Shown here: positions 15,003-22,559 of the stretch, one piece after another
How the letters are laid out: every line of letters begins with the position of its first letter
Numbering within the stretch: position 1 is the first letter of the stretch
DNA from: a bacterium
Lineage (GTDB): Bacteria > Patescibacteria > ABY1 > BM507 > VMTK01
Assembly (NCBI GenBank): GCA_030641105.1
Contig: DAOWHZ010000087.1
Span: forward strand, 1-22,559
DNA length: 22,559 nucleotides
Direction: 5' to 3'
Notes under the pieces: model-generated
What the model saw: only the letters and a program-made list of their open reading frames with translations
The model's database searches: none
Told to the model about the DNA's origin: nothing
Program-made: the position numbers and the translations under genes

Positions 15003-17465
15003 ATGAAAAGCATATTTAATAAAATAAAATTAAATAATAAAATTATTAATATCGCTTTATTTTTAGCTGTATTTTTTCTATTTCTATTATTTCCAGAAGT
15101 AACTTATGCTGAAGAAAGTGTATTTGGAGATTGGATAAAAAGTAAATTATTTATAGCATTAGCTTGGATAGTTTACGGATTTGTTTGGTTTATCGGATTA
15201 TTTTTTTCTTACATTGCTTCATGGCTAGGAAGCGTTGCCCAATGGAATCATTTTATTGATGTTACAGCAGTTACTACTGGCTGGGTGATTGTTAGGGATT
15301 TGTGCAACATGTTTTTTGTTTTAATTATTTTAGTTATTGCTTTTGCCACGATTTTGAAATATGAGAATTATAGTGTTAAAAAATTACTGCCAAAATTATT
15401 AATTATGGCGGTTTTAATTAATTTTTCTAAAACTATTTGCGGTTTGATTATAGATTTTGCCCAAGTAATAATGCTTACTTTTGTTAATGGTTTTAGTGGA
15501 GGCGGTATAAATAATTTAGTTACTTTATTAGGAGTTGACAAGATTGTCAGTATGACTCAAGCAACATCAAATCCCGCGATAACAATAGATTCTCTTTCTT
15601 TGTTTGGCGGCTTATTAGCTGCTTTATTCTCGGCAATTATTGCCTTTATTGTAGTTTTAATAATGCTTGTTATTTTAATTTTTAGGATTGTGATGCTTTG
15701 GATTTATGTTATTTTATCACCGATTGCTTTTTTAGCTTCTGCTTTCCCTGCCGGCGCAAAATATTCTCAACAGTGGTGGAGCGAGTTTTCCAAACAAGTA
15801 ATAATAGGGCCATTGCTTGCTTTCTTTATTTGGTTAGCTTTGTCAACAGCGCAAGTTTCTTCCACAGAGATAAGTAAGAATGCGCAGCTGGATGATACAT
15901 TTCGAAGTAATATCCCCTCGGATGTTTTAGGGGCTGAAACTTTTCAAACTTACCTTATAACCATTGCCCTATTAATCGGCGGTTTAATTGTAACTCAGCA
16001 GTTAGGCGGAATGGCCGGAGCCGCGGCTGGGAAAGGGATTGGGTGGATTAGGAGCGGAGCGTTAGCGCCAGCTGTCGGTGCAAGAAAATTAGCCAAAAAC
16101 GTCGGTGGTTGGGGATTAGATAAAGTAAGCGGTTGGACAGGCGTAGATTTGAATGTTGCAAGGGGCTATAAAAGATTAACGGCTCAAATGGACAAACATA
16201 AAGCAGAAAGAGCATTAAGTGTAAGGGACAAAACATTAGAAACAGCTGAAAAAGGAGGGCGTATTCGTGGCGGATTAGCGCATTTGTCAACCGGTGATTT
16301 AGCATGGAGAAGCGCTAGTAATTGGTACAAAGAAGGACTTAAGCCAGTTAGAAGAGCAATAATGGGCGGTGAGTGGGCAGTTAAAGAAGATAAGATAAAA
16401 GAGTTAAAGACTGCAAGAGAACAGATTTGGTCAAAAGATGAATCAGATAAACACGAGAAAAAAATAAATGAAACTGACAAAAATATTGAAAAGAAAGAAG
16501 AGGAATTAAGCAAATTAAGTCCAGGCGTGCTTGGCTCTCCTGAACATAAAGAGTACTCTAAGGTATCAAGTGAATTAAATGCTTTTAAAGATGAGGCCAA
16601 GAACTTAAAAGAGAGAAGAGATGACATGAAAGGTAAAGTTGATGATGAAAAAGCTAAAAAGACAGATTCGGATATTAAAAAATATACTGATAGAATGGAA
16701 AAGTATACAATTCCCGGGCTTACTGAGGCAAGAGTATTAACACAAGCAGAAATGGAAGGAGAGCAAGGCAAAATAGTGGCTCATATTGATAATTCACAGG
16801 AATTAGGCAGAATTCTCGCAGAGGCCATAAAAAATAAACAGCAAGGATTGGTATCAGCAGTTGCTAAAAAAATGACAAGGGTAGGCGATTATAATGAAGC
16901 CATGAAAGCGCTTAATCTGGGCACTGGCAGAGAGGGTATGTTGGGCTTTGCTAAGATATTGCAAGAACAAGGCGGATTTACCAAGCAAGCATCTTTAGGT
17001 TTAGTTGGGGAAATGGGAAATATTGCCAAAAACATAAAACATTTTGGCGCTTTTGGCGCAGTAAAAATGGAGCATGGCAAGTGGACAGAGGCAAGCGAAG
17101 ATCAATATGAAGCAGCTAAATATGCGGAAATGTCTAAAGTTCAGAAGCAATCTTTTGCCAGAGATACTAATCGTTTAGGTTTAGGTCATTATGAAAAGAA
17201 AGCTGATGACGGAGATGTTTGGGAGCATGATGAAGAGCACTGGGTTCTTGATAATTCAACTATTGCTCTTTTTAAGGATCCATCTTATGCTAAACATTAT
17301 GATAAAACAGAAGGCACCGCCAATTTAAGCGCTATTGGACATTTAGCTCGTCATACTGATCGTTTAGAAAAAAATGGCGCCACTGCTGTTGCCGCACAAG
17401 TTAAAGGAAGGGAGAATGAAACGGAAGTTGATCCAATGGCAGCGGTTAGAGGCGTAAAAAAATAA
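15003..17465 (+). CDS. VirB6/TrbL-like multi-TM protein with long cytoplasmic tail
   Basis: An 820-aa protein with a signal peptide (cleavage likely after residues 33-36, VTYA) and about six to eight membrane helices between 48 and 333. The strongest are 98-118, 130-160, 203-245, 263-283 and 313-333. The helix around 225-250 has the arrangement seen in VirB6/TrbL, with a LWIYVILSPIAFLASAFPA motif. A Gly/Ala-rich segment (334-347) leads to a charged tail of about 470 residues with heptad-like coiled coil around 395-540. VirB6 forms the inner-membrane platform of type IV secretion. No VirB4 ATPase is in the window, so the system is only partly visible. The family call rests on topology and pattern. 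Confidence 0.7.
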   Translation: MKSIFNKIKLNNKIINIALFLAVFFLFLLFPEVTYAEESVFGDWIKSKLFIALAWIVYGFVWFIGLFFSYIASWLGSVAQWNHFIDVTAVTTGWVIVRDLCNMFFVLIILVIAFATILKYENYSVKKLLPKLLIMAVLINFSKTICGLIIDFAQVIMLTFVNGFSGGGINNLVTLLGVDKIVSMTQATSNPAITIDSLSLFGGLLAALFSAIIAFIVVLIMLVILIFRIVMLWIYVILSPIAFLASAFPAGAKYSQQWWSEFSKQVIIGPLLAFFIWLALSTAQVSSTEISKNAQLDDTFRSNIPSDVLGAETFQTYLITIALLIGGLIVTQQLGGMAGAAAGKGIGWIRSGALAPAVGARKLAKNVGGWGLDKVSGWTGVDLNVARGYKRLTAQMDKHKAERALSVRDKTLETAEKGGRIRGGLAHLSTGDLAWRSASNWYKEGLKPVRRAIMGGEWAVKEDKIKELKTAREQIWSKDESDKHEKKINETDKNIEKKEEELSKLSPGVLGSPEHKEYSKVSSELNAFKDEAKNLKERRDDMKGKVDDEKAKKTDSDIKKYTDRMEKYTIPGLTEARVLTQAEMEGEQGKIVAHIDNSQELGRILAEAIKNKQQGLVSAVAKKMTRVGDYNEAMKALNLGTGREGMLGFAKILQEQGGFTKQASLGLVGEMGNIAKNIKHFGAFGAVKMEHGKWTEASEDQYEAAKYAEMSKVQKQSFARDTNRLGLGHYEKKADDGDVWEHDEEHWVLDNSTIALFKDPSYAKHYDKTEGTANLSAIGHLARHTDRLEKNGATAVAAQVKGRENETEVDPMAAVRGVKK

Positions 17466-17488
17466 TTTAATAGAGCAATAAATTTAAT

Positions 17489-18319
17489 ATGGACAAAAAT
17501 AATTATACAATTGAAGAAATTAAAAAAGCAGTAGAAGTATTTAGTGAATATGATAATATTAGAGGGGCATATGAGTATTATAAGGGATTAAAAAAATTTG
17601 TTGAAGAGACAAATTTAAAACATGTTGACCATAAACTTTATGGCAGTTATTATAAATATTTAATCCGATTAAAGTTTATAGCTTTAAATTTTTTTGATGA
17701 TTGGCGGGAAATGGAAGAATTATTAAAAAATCATTTTGAAGCAATTTATAGAATAAAGTATTATGATTTATGGAATAAAATAAAATTAAATTTATTAACT
17801 ATTTCGGATTTAAATAAACGGGATGAAATAAAAAGCGGATTAAAAAAGATTTTATTAGATTGTAATAGGGTAATAATTGATAAAAAGAAATATAAAGGAG
17901 TTGAAGGTTTGCCAGTAACAGTTGCGGAATGGTTAAAGGATTTTACAGTTAATTTAGGAATAGGCAAAATTGATCACTTGAAAAAAGTTCAATATTTGAC
18001 CAATAGTGAAAACATAAAAATATTAGATGGAGAAGATAAAAATAGATTAAAAGTTTTATTTGATTTTTATGAAAAATTAAAAACATCATCAAATACGCCT
18101 GAAGGATTTGAAGATGATATTCCAATGGTAATCAATGGAAAATATGTTATGTATTCTCAAGGTCAAGTAGAAGACATTGGCGCTAAAATTCAAGATTTAA
18201 TTAAATCAATTAAAATTGGCGATGAAGTAAAGCAATTACAAAAAATGGTTTCTCAATACCCCGCCGGTTCTTTAGAAAGAAAAGCGATTGAGGAGGAAAT
18301 AAATAAAGTAAAAAGATAG
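17489..18319 (+). CDS. Soluble helical protein downstream of the VirB6-like gene
   Basis: A 276-aa protein without signal peptide or membrane helix, rich in Lys, Glu and Leu and predicted helical. Recognisable stretches are GLPVTVAEWLKDF (133-145), GIGKIDHLKKVQYLTNSENI (150-169) and PMVINGKYVMYSQGQ (213-227). A Lys/Glu-rich helix ends it. It starts 23 nt after the VirB6-like gene and ends 13 nt before the kinase gene, so it is likely in the same transcript. I do not recognise a family, and a cytoplasmic accessory role for the module is only a guess from position. Confidence 0.6.
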   Translation: MDKNNYTIEEIKKAVEVFSEYDNIRGAYEYYKGLKKFVEETNLKHVDHKLYGSYYKYLIRLKFIALNFFDDWREMEELLKNHFEAIYRIKYYDLWNKIKLNLLTISDLNKRDEIKSGLKKILLDCNRVIIDKKKYKGVEGLPVTVAEWLKDFTVNLGIGKIDHLKKVQYLTNSENIKILDGEDKNRLKVLFDFYEKLKTSSNTPEGFEDDIPMVINGKYVMYSQGQVEDIGAKIQDLIKSIKIGDEVKQLQKMVSQYPAGSLERKAIEEEINKVKR

Positions 18320-18332
18320 AAGCAAGAAGTTT

Positions 18333-19274
18333 ATGAACAATAAACAAATATTAGTATCAGGATCTTTGGCTTATGACCGTATTATGGATTTTCCGGGAAG
18401 ATTTCGCGACCATATTCTGCCTGATAAAATTCATATTTTAAATGTTAGTTTTGCTGTTAACGGCATTAAGGAAAATTTTGGAGGTACTGCCGGCAATATT
18501 GCTTATAATTTAACGTTGTTAAATGAAAAACCGGTTATATTGTCTTGCGCCGGCAAGGGCTTTACTTCTTATGAAAAGTGGCTTGCGCAAAATAAAACAG
18601 ATAGTTCACAAGTAAAAAAAATAAAAAGCAGGAATACTGCTTCAGCTAATATTATTACCGACCAAGCGGATAACCAGATTACAGGATTTAATCTGGGTGC
18701 TTTGCGGTTTGCAAGAGGCGCGTTTAATAAGAAATTATTGCGCAATAGCATAGCTATTATTGCTCCGGGAAATAATGATGATATGGAGCAGTATGCTGAA
18801 TTATACAAGCAAAAAAAAGTAAAATACATTTTTGATCCGGGCCAAGAGATAACAAGTTTGAAAAGATCAGCTTTAAAAAACAGCATTAATGGAGCATGGA
18901 TTTTAATTGGCAATGATTATGAAATAAGCGCGATTAAGCGAAAAATTGGCTGGACAGATAAAGCATTACTTGGTAAAATAACAATGTTAGTTGTTACTAA
19001 AGGGGCTAAAGGTTCAGAAATTTATTATAAAAGCCGAAGAATTAAAATACCAACAGCTAAGCCAAAAGGCATTTTAGATCCTACTGGCGCTGGCGACGCT
19101 TATAGAGCGGGATTGATTAAGGGATTGATTAATGGCTGGCCATTGGGGAAAGCCGGCCGCTTAGCAGGGCTGGTTGCTGTTTATGCAGTAGAAAAATACG
19201 GCACGCAAAATCATAGGTTTAATTTAAAAGAGATAGAAGCAAGATATAAGAGGAATTTTAATGAAAAATTATAG
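18333..19274 (+). CDS. Adenosine kinase, PfkB (ribokinase) family, AdoK type
   Basis: A 313-aa kinase predicted to convert adenosine to AMP. The N-terminus (residues 6-33, VSGSLAYDRIMDFPGRF...) follows the pattern of Mycobacterium AdoK, including PGRF and the LP..IH segment. GGTAGNIAYNL (50-60) is the family's substrate-site motif. DPTGAGDAYRAG (249-260) is the PfkB signature with catalytic base D255. NDYE (194-197) is also kept. Placed directly before SAH hydrolase, its likely task is to remove the adenosine that hydrolase makes. Substrate is inferred from the match and context; another nucleoside or sugar is possible. Confidence 0.8.
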   Translation: MNNKQILVSGSLAYDRIMDFPGRFRDHILPDKIHILNVSFAVNGIKENFGGTAGNIAYNLTLLNEKPVILSCAGKGFTSYEKWLAQNKTDSSQVKKIKSRNTASANIITDQADNQITGFNLGALRFARGAFNKKLLRNSIAIIAPGNNDDMEQYAELYKQKKVKYIFDPGQEITSLKRSALKNSINGAWILIGNDYEISAIKRKIGWTDKALLGKITMLVVTKGAKGSEIYYKSRRIKIPTAKPKGILDPTGAGDAYRAGLIKGLINGWPLGKAGRLAGLVAVYAVEKYGTQNHRFNLKEIEARYKRNFNEKL

Positions 19275-19295
19275 GTAGAATTACATTTTCTGCTC

Positions 19296-19366
19296 CGGCA
19301 GAGTCTCTCCGCAGAGGGCTCTGCCGCGACTAAACCGTCAGAGTCCCCTGTCGGGAGACTCTGACG
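19296..19366. repeat. Palindromes between the adenosine kinase gene and ahcY
   Basis: First palindrome 19296-19326: arms CGGCAGAG/CTCTGCCG, inner stem CTCT/AGAG. Second, 19336-19366: arms CGTCAGAGTC/GACTCTGACG, one mismatch, tip CC-TGTCG-GG. The second is nearly the same as 14353-14382, differing by a small change at the tip. It lies in the 120-bp gap, which holds no gene. Confidence 0.9.
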
Positions 19367-19394
19367 AGGCGGAAAAGCAAAAGCACCAAAATTT

Positions 19395-20654
19395 ATGAAA
19401 TACGATATTAAAAATTTAAAATTAGCGCCGCAAGGCAAAAAAAGAATAGAATGGGCAGAGCGCAATATGCCTGTTTTAAGTTTGATTAAGAAAAGATTTA
19501 ATAAGCAGAAACTTTTTAAAAATATTAAAATAGCGGCTTGTTTGCATGTAACAGCTGAAACAGCTAATTTAATGCGAACTTTAAAAGCCGGGGGCGCTGA
19601 CATTGTTTTATGCGCTTCTAATCCTTTGTCAACGCAAGATGATGTTGCCGCTTCTTTGGTTAAAGATTATGGCATTTCAGTCTTTGCTGTTTGCGGGGAA
19701 AACCGGAAAGTTTATTATTCACATCTGGAAACAGCATTAAAGCATCGGCCGAATATTACTATGGATGACGGCGCTGACCTTTTATCATTGCTGCATACAA
19801 AATTTAAAAGCCAAGCCAAGGAAATTTTCGGCAGCATGGAAGAAACCACTACCGGAGTAATTCGGCTTAAAGCATTAGAAAAAAATAAAAAACTGCAAGT
19901 CCCGATTATTGCCGTAAATGACGCTAAAACAAAAAGTTTATTTGACAACCGTTATGGCACAGGACAGTCTACGCTTGACGGCATTATTAGGGCAACAGAT
20001 ATGCTGATTGCAGGCAAAAATGCAGTAGTGGCCGGTTATGGCTGGTGCGGCAAGGGTTTTGCCATGCGGGCTAAAGGCATGGGCGCTAAAGTGATTATTA
20101 CAGAAGTTGATGAAATAAAAGCGCTGGAAGCGGTAATGGACGGGTTTGAGGTTATGCCTATGCTCCAGGCAGCCAAAATCGGGGATTTATTCTGCACTTT
20201 AACCGGCAATATCAATATCATAAGAGAGGAGCATTTTAAAGTTATGAAGGACGGCGCTGTGGTTTGCAATTCAGGGCATTTTGATGTGGAAATAAATATT
20301 CGGGCATTAAAAAAGATGGCCAAGAAAGTTAGAAAAAATGTAAGGAATTATGTTGACGAATATGTTTTAAAATCCAACAGAACAATATATCTTTTAGGCG
20401 AAGGCCGTTTAATAAATTTAGCCGCGGCTGAAGGCCATCCAGCGTCAGTTATGGACATGAGTTTTGCCACGCAGGCATTGGCGGCTGAATATATTGCAAA
20501 AAAGCGCTGCAAATTAGAAAATAAAGTTTATGATGTGCCAGAGCAAATAGAGCAATGGGTAGCAAAGTTAAAATTAAAATCCATGGGCGCTACCATTGAT
20601 AAATTAACAAAAGAGCAGGAAAAGTATTTGCAATCATGGGACATTGGAACATAA
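19395..20654 (+). CDS. ahcY: Adenosylhomocysteinase (SAH hydrolase), Thermotoga/archaeal type
   Basis: A 419-aa NAD-dependent enzyme that splits S-adenosylhomocysteine into adenosine and homocysteine. Catalytic and binding motifs are [11 protein letters not shown] (49-59), DDGAD (124-128), SMEETTTGV (147-155), [18 protein letters not shown] (175-192) with K180 and D184, the NAD-binding GYGWCGKG (214-221), NSGHFD (292-297) and AAAEGHP (343-349). The chain ends without the KPDHYRY-type tail of the classical form, and GYGWCGKG replaces the usual GYGDVGKG, both as in Thermotoga and archaeal enzymes. It works with the neighbouring kinase and MetK. Confidence 0.95.
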   Translation: MKYDIKNLKLAPQGKKRIEWAERNMPVLSLIKKRFNKQKLFKNIKIAACLHVTAETANLMRTLKAGGADIVLCASNPLSTQDDVAASLVKDYGISVFAVCGENRKVYYSHLETALKHRPNITMDDGADLLSLLHTKFKSQAKEIFGSMEETTTGVIRLKALEKNKKLQVPIIAVNDAKTKSLFDNRYGTGQSTLDGIIRATDMLIAGKNAVVAGYGWCGKGFAMRAKGMGAKVIITEVDEIKALEAVMDGFEVMPMLQAAKIGDLFCTLTGNINIIREEHFKVMKDGAVVCNSGHFDVEINIRALKKMAKKVRKNVRNYVDEYVLKSNRTIYLLGEGRLINLAAAEGHPASVMDMSFATQALAAEYIAKKRCKLENKVYDVPEQIEQWVAKLKLKSMGATIDKLTKEQEKYLQSWDIGT

Positions 20655-20657
20655 TAG

Positions 20658-20746
20658 AATTTAAGATTTTAGATTTTAGATTTATGATTTGTTAGATTTA
20701 GGATCAATAATTAAAATCTTAAATCTTCAATCATAAATCTTAAATT
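20658..20746. repeat. AT-rich imperfect inverted repeat before metK
   Basis: AATTTAAGATTT (20658-20669) pairs with AAATCTTAAATT (20735-20746), and AGATTTATGATT (20678-20689) pairs with AATCATAAATCT (20729-20740); TTAAGATTTTAGATT units repeat inside. It is in the 100-bp leader of metK. I see none of the conserved parts of a SAM riboswitch. Confidence 0.6.
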
Positions 20747-20754
20747 GTAAAACT

Positions 20755-21933
20755 ATGTCAAAATCAAACTTAAGATTAGTAACTTCTGAATCAGTTACCG
20801 AAGGCCATCCTGATAAAATTTGCGATCAGATTAGCGACGGCATTTATGATGAAATGATTAAACAGGATCCGGACAGCCATGCCGGAATTGAATGCTTTTG
20901 CACGACCGGATTGGTGTTAGTTGGCGGCGAAGCCCGAACAAAGAGCTATATTAATATTGAGCAAGTTGTCAGAAATGTTTTAAGGGATATTGGCTATGAT
21001 AAGCAGGAATATGGTTTTTGCTGTGATGATGTCGGTATTATTGTAACTTTGCATGAACAAAGCCCGGATATCGCCCAAGGCGTTAATGAAGGAATAGGGG
21101 AATATAAGGAGCAGGGAGCCGGAGATCAAGGATTAATGTGGGGCTATGCCTGCAATGAAACTCCTGAAATGATGCCCCTGCCGATTATGTTAGCCCATAA
21201 ACTAACTAAAAGATTAGCTCAAGTAAGAAAAGATGGAATTTTGCCCTATTTGCGCCCTGATGGCAAAAGCCAGGTAACAGTTGAGTATGATAATGGTAAA
21301 GCTAAGCGCGTGGAAACTGTTGTTATTGCCGCGCATCATAGTGATAAAGTTAATTTAAAAAAGCTTAGAGCTGATATTAGGGAACAAGTTATTGCGCCTG
21401 TAGTCGGAGATTTAATGGATGATAAAACTAAAATTTTTATAAACTCAACAGGCCGTTTTGTTATTGGCGGACCCCCGGCTGACGCAGGACTGACTGGCAG
21501 GAAAATTATAGTTGATACTTATGGCGGCGTTGGAGCCCACGGCGGCGGGTGTTTTTCAGGCAAATGCGTAACCAAAGTTGACCGCAGCGGCGCTTATATG
21601 GCAAGGTACGCGGCAAAAAATGTAGTAGCGGCCGGGTTGGCCGACAAGTGCGAATTGCAAGTGGCTTATGCTATTGGCGTGGCTGAGCCGGTTGGAATAT
21701 ATGTACAGACTTTTAATACAAATAAAATACCTGAAAATCAAATTATTGAATTAGTAAAAAAGCATTTTGATTTTAAGCCAAAAGCAATAATAGAAAAATT
21801 AGATTTAAAAAGGCCGATTTATAGAAAAACAGCAGCTTATGGGCATTTTGGACGAGCTGATAAGGATTTTACATGGGAGAGGACTGATAAGGCCGAAGAT
21901 TTAAGGAGGGATGCTGGTTTAACGCGGTCGTGA
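20755..21933 (+). CDS. metK: S-adenosylmethionine synthetase
   Basis: A 392-aa enzyme that makes SAM from methionine and ATP. Motifs: [16 protein letters not shown] (13-28; H18, D20, K21), [12 protein letters not shown] (121-132), [10 protein letters not shown] (167-176), [16 protein letters not shown] (243-258), and [16 protein letters not shown] (263-278) where K270, K274 and D276 are kept. This last motif is usually GGGAFSGKDPTKVDRS; here C-V replaces D-P and CF replaces AF. Length is normal. The last residues and TGA stop overlap a GC-rich palindrome. SAM made here feeds RsmA and other methyltransferases. Confidence 0.95.
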   Translation: MSKSNLRLVTSESVTEGHPDKICDQISDGIYDEMIKQDPDSHAGIECFCTTGLVLVGGEARTKSYINIEQVVRNVLRDIGYDKQEYGFCCDDVGIIVTLHEQSPDIAQGVNEGIGEYKEQGAGDQGLMWGYACNETPEMMPLPIMLAHKLTKRLAQVRKDGILPYLRPDGKSQVTVEYDNGKAKRVETVVIAAHHSDKVNLKKLRADIREQVIAPVVGDLMDDKTKIFINSTGRFVIGGPPADAGLTGRKIIVDTYGGVGAHGGGCFSGKCVTKVDRSGAYMARYAAKNVVAAGLADKCELQVAYAIGVAEPVGIYVQTFNTNKIPENQIIELVKKHFDFKPKAIIEKLDLKRPIYRKTAAYGHFGRADKDFTWERTDKAEDLRRDAGLTRS

Positions 21934-22024
21934 CCAGAAAGCGATAGCTTGAGGGGCGCGAACGCGTTCGTGGTTTTGCGGAAAGCCAAATGTAAAAACG
22001 CGTACGCACCGCTCAGGCTATCGC
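21927..22024. repeat. GC-rich hairpin element between metK and riboflavin synthase
   Basis: GCGATAGCTTGAG (21941-21953) pairs with CTCAGGCTATCGC (22012-22024) with one wobble. The next 13 bp inward pair at 10 positions. An inner stem TGGTTTT/AAAGCCA (21971-21988) has a GCGG loop. A small palindrome GGTC-GT-GACC (21927-21936) covers the metK stop. The element is clearly richer in GC than its surroundings. A short TCCGCTCCG tandem follows to 22053. Confidence 0.85.
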
Positions 22025-22059
22025 CTTCGCGTTGCGTCCGCTCCGTCCGCTCCAAAATT

Positions 22060-22559
22060 ATGTTTACAGGAATCGTTGAAAAAACTGGAAAAATTATTAA
22101 TATTGTAAATAAGCGCGGAAAAATTTATTTTACTATTAGTGTAAAAAATTTTTTACAGGACATTAGGATAGGAAGCAGTATTTCCTGCGACGGTACATGC
22201 CTTACAGTTGTTAAAAAAACTAAAGATAATTTTACAGTTGAGTTAATGCCGGAAACTTTAAGATTAACAAAGTTTGCAGATTCTAAAATTGGAGATTTAA
22301 TTAATTTAGAAAAATCATTAAAGATTGGCGAACGGATAGACGGTCATTTTGTCATGGGGCATGTTGACGGAGTCGGGATAGTTAGTAAAATTGAGCGGGA
22401 AGGGGAGTATATTAACTTAATAATAAAAGTTCCTGAAAAAATAATAAAATATTTAGCTTACAAGGGTTCAGCGTCTATTAACGGAGTTAGTTTGACTATT
22501 GCAGGCAGTGGGAAAGATTGGCTCAAAGTTTGTTTAATTACACATACTTTAGAAATAAC
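22060..22559 (+). CDS. ribE: Riboflavin synthase alpha chain, 5' part
   Basis: Open from the ATG at 22060 to the window edge (166 codons plus two bases). It begins MFTGIVEKTGKI, the usual start of this enzyme, which joins two 6,7-dimethyl-8-ribityllumazine molecules to make riboflavin. Domain one shows SISCDGTCLTVV, and DGHFVMGHVDGVG marks the linker to the second barrel. The second domain shows the matching KGSASINGVSLTIA and HTLEI. The paired motifs reflect the internal duplication typical of the enzyme. No FMN riboswitch is visible upstream. The symbol is ribE in some species and ribC in others. Confidence 0.93.
   Translation, partial: MFTGIVEKTGKIINIVNKRGKIYFTISVKNFLQDIRIGSSISCDGTCLTVVKKTKDNFTVELMPETLRLTKFADSKIGDLINLEKSLKIGERIDGHFVMGHVDGVGIVSKIEREGEYINLIIKVPEKIIKYLAYKGSASINGVSLTIAGSGKDWLKVCLITHTLEI

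Noticed and set aside
20655..20754. SAM riboswitch upstream of metK
   Set aside because: The leader is an AT-rich inverted repeat made of AAGATTTTAGATT units; none of the conserved SAM-I, SAM-II or SAM-IV core segments is present.
5617..21933. Alternative genetic code (TGA as Gly, as in Gracilibacteria/SR1)
   Set aside because: TGA ends the giant gene and metK at the expected places, and no in-frame TGA is needed to complete any gene.
21837..22055. 72-aa minus-strand ORF over the metK end and hairpin
   Set aside because: Overlaps metK in antisense and the GC-rich hairpin; no protein-like motif or RBS.
21934..22059. FMN riboswitch upstream of riboflavin synthase
   Set aside because: The conserved RFN segments are absent; the GC-rich hairpin looks like a repeat element.
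1..22559. tRNA or rRNA genes
   Set aside because: All intergenic gaps are shorter than about 260 bp and are filled by repeats, promoters or terminators; I saw no cloverleaf or rRNA sequence.

Overview
The window looks like part of a Candidate Phyla Radiation (Patescibacteria) genome, probably a Parcubacteria-like lineage. Four things suggest this. The DNA is AT-rich, with almost no Shine-Dalgarno sequences. There are thrombospondin-type-3 calcium-binding membrane proteins. A giant Cys-rich secreted protein of 2858 aa sits beside a VirB6/TrbL-like multi-TM protein. Repeat-rich intergenic DNA is common. TGA acts as a stop codon (metK, the giant gene), so this is not a code-25 Gracilibacteria/SR1 genome. 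The placement is by recognition of gene families, not by phylogeny.

Layout. 1-77 (-) is the start of a truncated membrane or secreted protein. 208-1188 (-) is a secreted protein with a duplicated domain around Ca-binding repeats. 1205-1968 is a REP-associated tyrosine transposase (RAYT) gene between two identical 31-bp palindromes. 1980-4174 holds a one-TM protein, rsmA and a one-TM Ca-binding protein. 4320-4910 is a DUF559 nuclease gene bounded by inverted CCCTCACCC/CCCTCTCCC hairpin repeats. 4921-5631 is a lipoprotein unit on the minus strand with its own consensus promoter, strong SD and terminator. 5617-18319 holds the giant surface protein, a small membrane protein, the VirB6-like protein and a soluble partner, probably an envelope or secretion (T4SS-like) module. 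18333-21933 is an S-adenosylmethionine turnover cluster: AdoK-type adenosine kinase, SAH hydrolase and MetK. 22060-22559 is the 5' part of riboflavin synthase.

How the genes fit together. MetK makes SAM and methyltransferases such as RsmA convert it to SAH. AhcY splits SAH into adenosine and homocysteine, and the kinase removes adenosine as AMP, which pulls the hydrolase forward. The 14420-19274 genes are 10-23 nt apart and may be one transcript.

The most unusual signal is a set of hairpin elements. Several families of 30-53 bp palindromes lie between genes. Three copies sit in frame inside coding sequence, two in rsmA and one in the RAYT gene itself. They fall in predicted loop regions, as Rickettsia palindromic elements do. 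Several hairpins share a TGCG or TACG (UNCG-type) tip with a C-G closing pair, and the DUF559-linked family shows compensatory changes in its stem. This suggests two self-spreading hairpin systems side by side, one linked to RAYT and one perhaps to the DUF559 nuclease.
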